A stretch of 32,500 nucleotides of DNA from Mesostigma viride. Taxonomy: Eukaryota; Streptophyta; Mesostigmatophyceae; Mesostigmatales; Mesostigmataceae. Location of the stretch: positions 125,001 to 157,500 of the forward strand of contig RPFO01001162.1 of assembly GCA_009746045.1 (NCBI GenBank), in the 5' to 3' direction. The first letter of the stretch is position 1. Every line of letters begins with the position of its first letter. A program made the translations under genes and the position numbers. The notes beneath the pieces were generated by a model, which did not search any database, was not told the origin of the DNA, and was given only the letters and a program-made list of their open reading frames with translations. This document shows, one piece after another, positions 30,593 through 32,500 of this stretch.

Positions 30593-31269
30593 AGTTAATA
30601 TGGCTGTTACGTCCAAGCTCTAAAAGAGAAGAAAGGGCTGGAGTTAATATTGCCTGGCAAGCAATATTATTCTACTAAGCTACTTGGCTTGTAGAGATTC
30701 TACTTCCGGTTACTACAATCCAGAAACGGGTTCATTCTGATGAGTATTGCTCGAGATATGAGCAAGATACTGTTCTACTACATTCTACTTGGATTCGGTG
30801 ATTCTACGGTGGTTCTTCAAGTGACGCGTGGCATACGACGTCTTGTCACAGTGTACGATAGGACATTTAGTCTCCGACACTGCGGTCTATTCAATGCTAT
30901 TGATTAGACGTAACAAATAGTGACAGGACTTGTGCGACAGGACACTGATGTGACTATTTATGGATAACGAGTCGAGATCTGCTGGTCCAGAGTGAAGGAC
31001 AGCAATATTGTGAGATGATCTGTCCTATCAGTCATCTGGATGTGACTGCGTCACAATTAGTATATAACGAGCAGGACGCTGCCACTTGGTAGCACCACTT
31101 TCCCTGCACCTGTGTCCTCGCACCTTTGGCGACGGTTCTCACGTGCCTCGTGCATTCTGTGCTGGTAGCCATAACCAGCAACGTAAACCTATTGATTAAT
31201 ATAACTACTTCCTCTGTAGATATTAATCAGTGCAGGCTGAACCACAGTTCAGCCACAGTTTCGTTAACT
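30593..31269 (+). repeat. 3' LTR of copia-like element
   Basis: A 677-bp direct repeat of 23753-24429, offset by exactly 6,840 bases, with no difference seen by eye. It ends CGTTAACT, followed by the CCAGC duplication. Confidence 0.95.
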
Positions 31270-31274
31270 CCAGC
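31270..31274. repeat. Target-site duplication, right, of copia-like element
   Basis: CCAGC, the second copy of 23748-23752. Confidence 0.9.
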
Positions 31275-31781
31275 GGCAGACGCTTGACCTCCGCGAGGAG
31301 GCCGAGCTCGCCAAGCGCAGCCTCAACGTCATTGTCAAGAATCTCAAGATGGAGGAAGGTGAGAATTCCGAGAAGCTTGCGCGTGCTTTTGAGAGAGAAA
31401 TCCTTGATCGCATGGGCCTTACTGGTGAGATCGAGCTGGTCGCCCACCGCCTTCCCCGCGCGCGGGGTAAGGCAGGGGCGCCCCCGCTCCTTCTCACCTT
31501 TGAGACCCCGGCGGACAAGATTTCTTTTCTCAGACGCCGCAAGCGGCTCGAGAAGACTCTAGTTCACCCTTGATGACGACTTGACCCTGGCGCAGCAACA
31601 ACGGCGGCGGGAGCTCTGGCCGACCTACCTCCAGCTCCGGCAGACCAAGGCGGGCCAGCCGGTGTACTGGAAGGGGGCGGCCATCTACGTCGGCCACAAG
31701 CCCTGGCAGGCGACCCCCCGCGACCCCAGCGACTCCAGACGCCCCAGCTTAGGGGAATACAGCAGTAGTAGTGTAGAATAG
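31270..31781 (+). pseudogene. L1-ORF1-like protein, 3' part (RRM-like and C-terminal domain)
   Basis: It continues the codon register of 23752 with QRQTLDLREEAELAKRSLN. The RRM-like part has SLNVIVKNLK as first strand, a helix ending DRMGL, VAHRLPRARG, and PLLLTFETPADKISFLRRRK as third strand. After a frame change near 31570 comes DDLTLAQQQRRRELWPTYLQ, like the C-terminal domain of L1 ORF1 proteins (DLS-T-RR-P pattern). The frame ends at TAG 31779-31781. This is the conserved RNA-binding half of ORF1p; no endonuclease or RT follows. Confidence 0.78.
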
Positions 31782-32186
31782 ATAGACCGTGGCCATGTAC
31801 ATGTACGCCTCCTAGAGGCACTATCCCAGCTAAGCCACGCGCTTTATTTAATCATGTACATGTGTGCCTATGATGAGCCACACTCCAGATGATGCCTAGC
31901 TTTATTTGCTGTGCCCATGCAGAGAGTTGCTCTCTGCTGAGATGCCACGCTCTAGTTTTGTATAGCCATGATGATCTTCCCCCTCACAGGCATGCTCCCC
32001 CCCTTACCCGGGCATAGCGTGATAGACCAATATGAGGGTGCAGGTGCCCTGGTGCACCTAGAGCAGGGGTCCTTTACATCCCCACCCTTGCAGGAAGTAG
32101 CTTAGGATGTATGATAGGCCATATGCCCCCTCTCAAGGGCTATGTGCTACATATACTCCCAACGGAGTTCTGTTACAATTCAATTG
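31782..32186 (+). other. Structured 3' UTR and tail of ORF1-type element
   Basis: Homologous to copies A and B. It contains a series of short hairpins: GCAGAGAG-TTG-CTCTCTGC (near 31919), GGTGCAC-related arms (near 32038-32058) and ACTCC-CAAC-GGAGT (near 32154-32168) just before the tail CAATTCAATT. The last hairpin is GCTCC/GGAGC in copy A, a paired change at both arms, which supports an RNA structure at the 3' end. Confidence 0.75.
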
Positions 32187-32239
32187 CGTCACGTGGGCAT
32201 ATGTCCTCAGTGGAAGGGGAACATGGGATGGAATTAGAT

Positions 32240-32290
32240 AACTAATTAATTAGACTTGTACTCCCGTTGGAGAGTCACGGAGCATCAACC
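32240..32290 (-). mobile_element. 3'-end fragment of ORF1-type element (copy D)
   Basis: On the minus strand it reads ACTCTCCAACGGGAGTAC and then a CTAATTAATTAG tail, matching the 3' ends of copies A, B and C. The rest is lost into, or replaced by, the (GGAT)n array. Confidence 0.6.
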
Positions 32291-32297
32291 TCGATGC

Positions 32298-32500
32298 GAT
32301 GGATGGATGGATGGATGGATGGATGGATGGATGGATGGATGGATGGATGGATGGATGGATGGATGGATGGATGGATGGATGGATGGATGGATGGATGGAT
32401 GGATGGATGGATGGATGGATGGATGGATGGATGGATGGATGGATGGATGGATGGATGGATGGATGGATGGATGGATGGATGGATGGATGGATGGATGGAT
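32298..32500 (+). repeat. (GGAT)n tetranucleotide array
   Basis: About 50 pure GATG units run to the end of the window, so the full length is unknown. Confidence 0.98.

Larger units (their letters stand above)
23753..31269 (+). mobile_element. Complete copia-like LTR retrotransposon with unusual domain order
   Basis: A 7,517-bp element with two 677-bp LTRs that look identical by eye, flanked by CCAGC. LTR ends are AGTTAA/TTAACT rather than TG/CA. Internal order: an ORF of unknown function, gag with a CCHC knuckle, an integrase with a DDE core and an SH3-like C-terminal segment, a retropepsin-like domain, a copia-type RT and a copia-type RNase H. No protease-like motif is seen between knuckle and integrase, where copia elements carry it. 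Three frame changes separate the coding segments (near 26035, 26285 and 27160). Insertion inside the ORF1 gene with near-perfect boundaries and identical LTRs shows it is recent. Confidence 0.93.
22865..32186 (+). mobile_element. ORF1-only non-LTR retroelement (copy C), split by a copia-like element
   Basis: The outer element consists of an ORF1-like gene (22865-23752 plus 31270-31781) and a 3' UTR (31782-32186) that ends CAATTCAATT. Without the inserted copia-like element it is about 1.8 kb from the start codon. There is no RT or endonuclease between ORF1 and the 3' end. The junction between ORF1 and the 3' UTR is shared with copy A, so the arrangement is that of the family and not a private deletion. 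The 5' limit and the target duplication were not found with confidence. Confidence 0.72.

Overview
This is a eukaryotic nuclear window, most probably from a green alga (Chlorophyta, perhaps Chlamydomonadales). The host gene is rich in G and C and has long introns full of simple repeats, and the retroelements are of plant and algal types. The species is an inference; the sequence shows no diagnostic marker. The window begins inside a (CTG)n array and ends inside a (GGAT)n array, so both edges lie in low-complexity DNA.

Layout. 1-1101: a (CTG)346(TTG)21 array. 1425-1984: a 5'-truncated copy of a non-LTR retroelement with a 12-bp target duplication. 3699-4570: a (GGGT)n array. 4911-5210: a 39-bp minisatellite. 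5584-10690, minus strand: the only host gene recognised, a four-exon homologue of the spliceosomal factor CWC25. Its introns hold (GGGT)n, (CA)n, a 32-bp minisatellite and a second truncated copy of the same retroelement. 11685-21100: a complete Ty3-type chromovirus on the minus strand, with LTRs that look identical, a GCTGT target duplication, gag, pol with a chromodomain, and an extra third ORF. 21998-22605: a minus-strand relic of a different reverse transcriptase. 22865-32186, plus strand: an element encoding an L1-ORF1-like protein, split by a complete 7.5-kb copia-like element (23753-31269) with a CCAGC target duplication.

Two observations stand out. First, the copia-like element appears to have the order Gag-INT-PR-RT-RNase H: a retropepsin-like domain lies after the integrase and before the RT. 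It also has AGTTAA/TTAACT LTR ends and an extra ORF before gag. Second, the split ORF1 gene is followed directly by a structured 3' UTR, and that same ORF1-3'UTR junction recurs in the truncated copy at 1425-1984. This defines a family that ends with ORF1 and lacks an RT, in the manner of mammalian HAL1 elements. It moves with 11-12 bp target duplications and a (TTAA)n tail.

Both LTR elements have LTRs that look identical by eye, so they inserted recently, yet their coding regions need several frame changes, some of them at homopolymers. Either the consensus has indel errors or the elements were inactivated early. Much of the left third is tandem repeat with no supportable gene.
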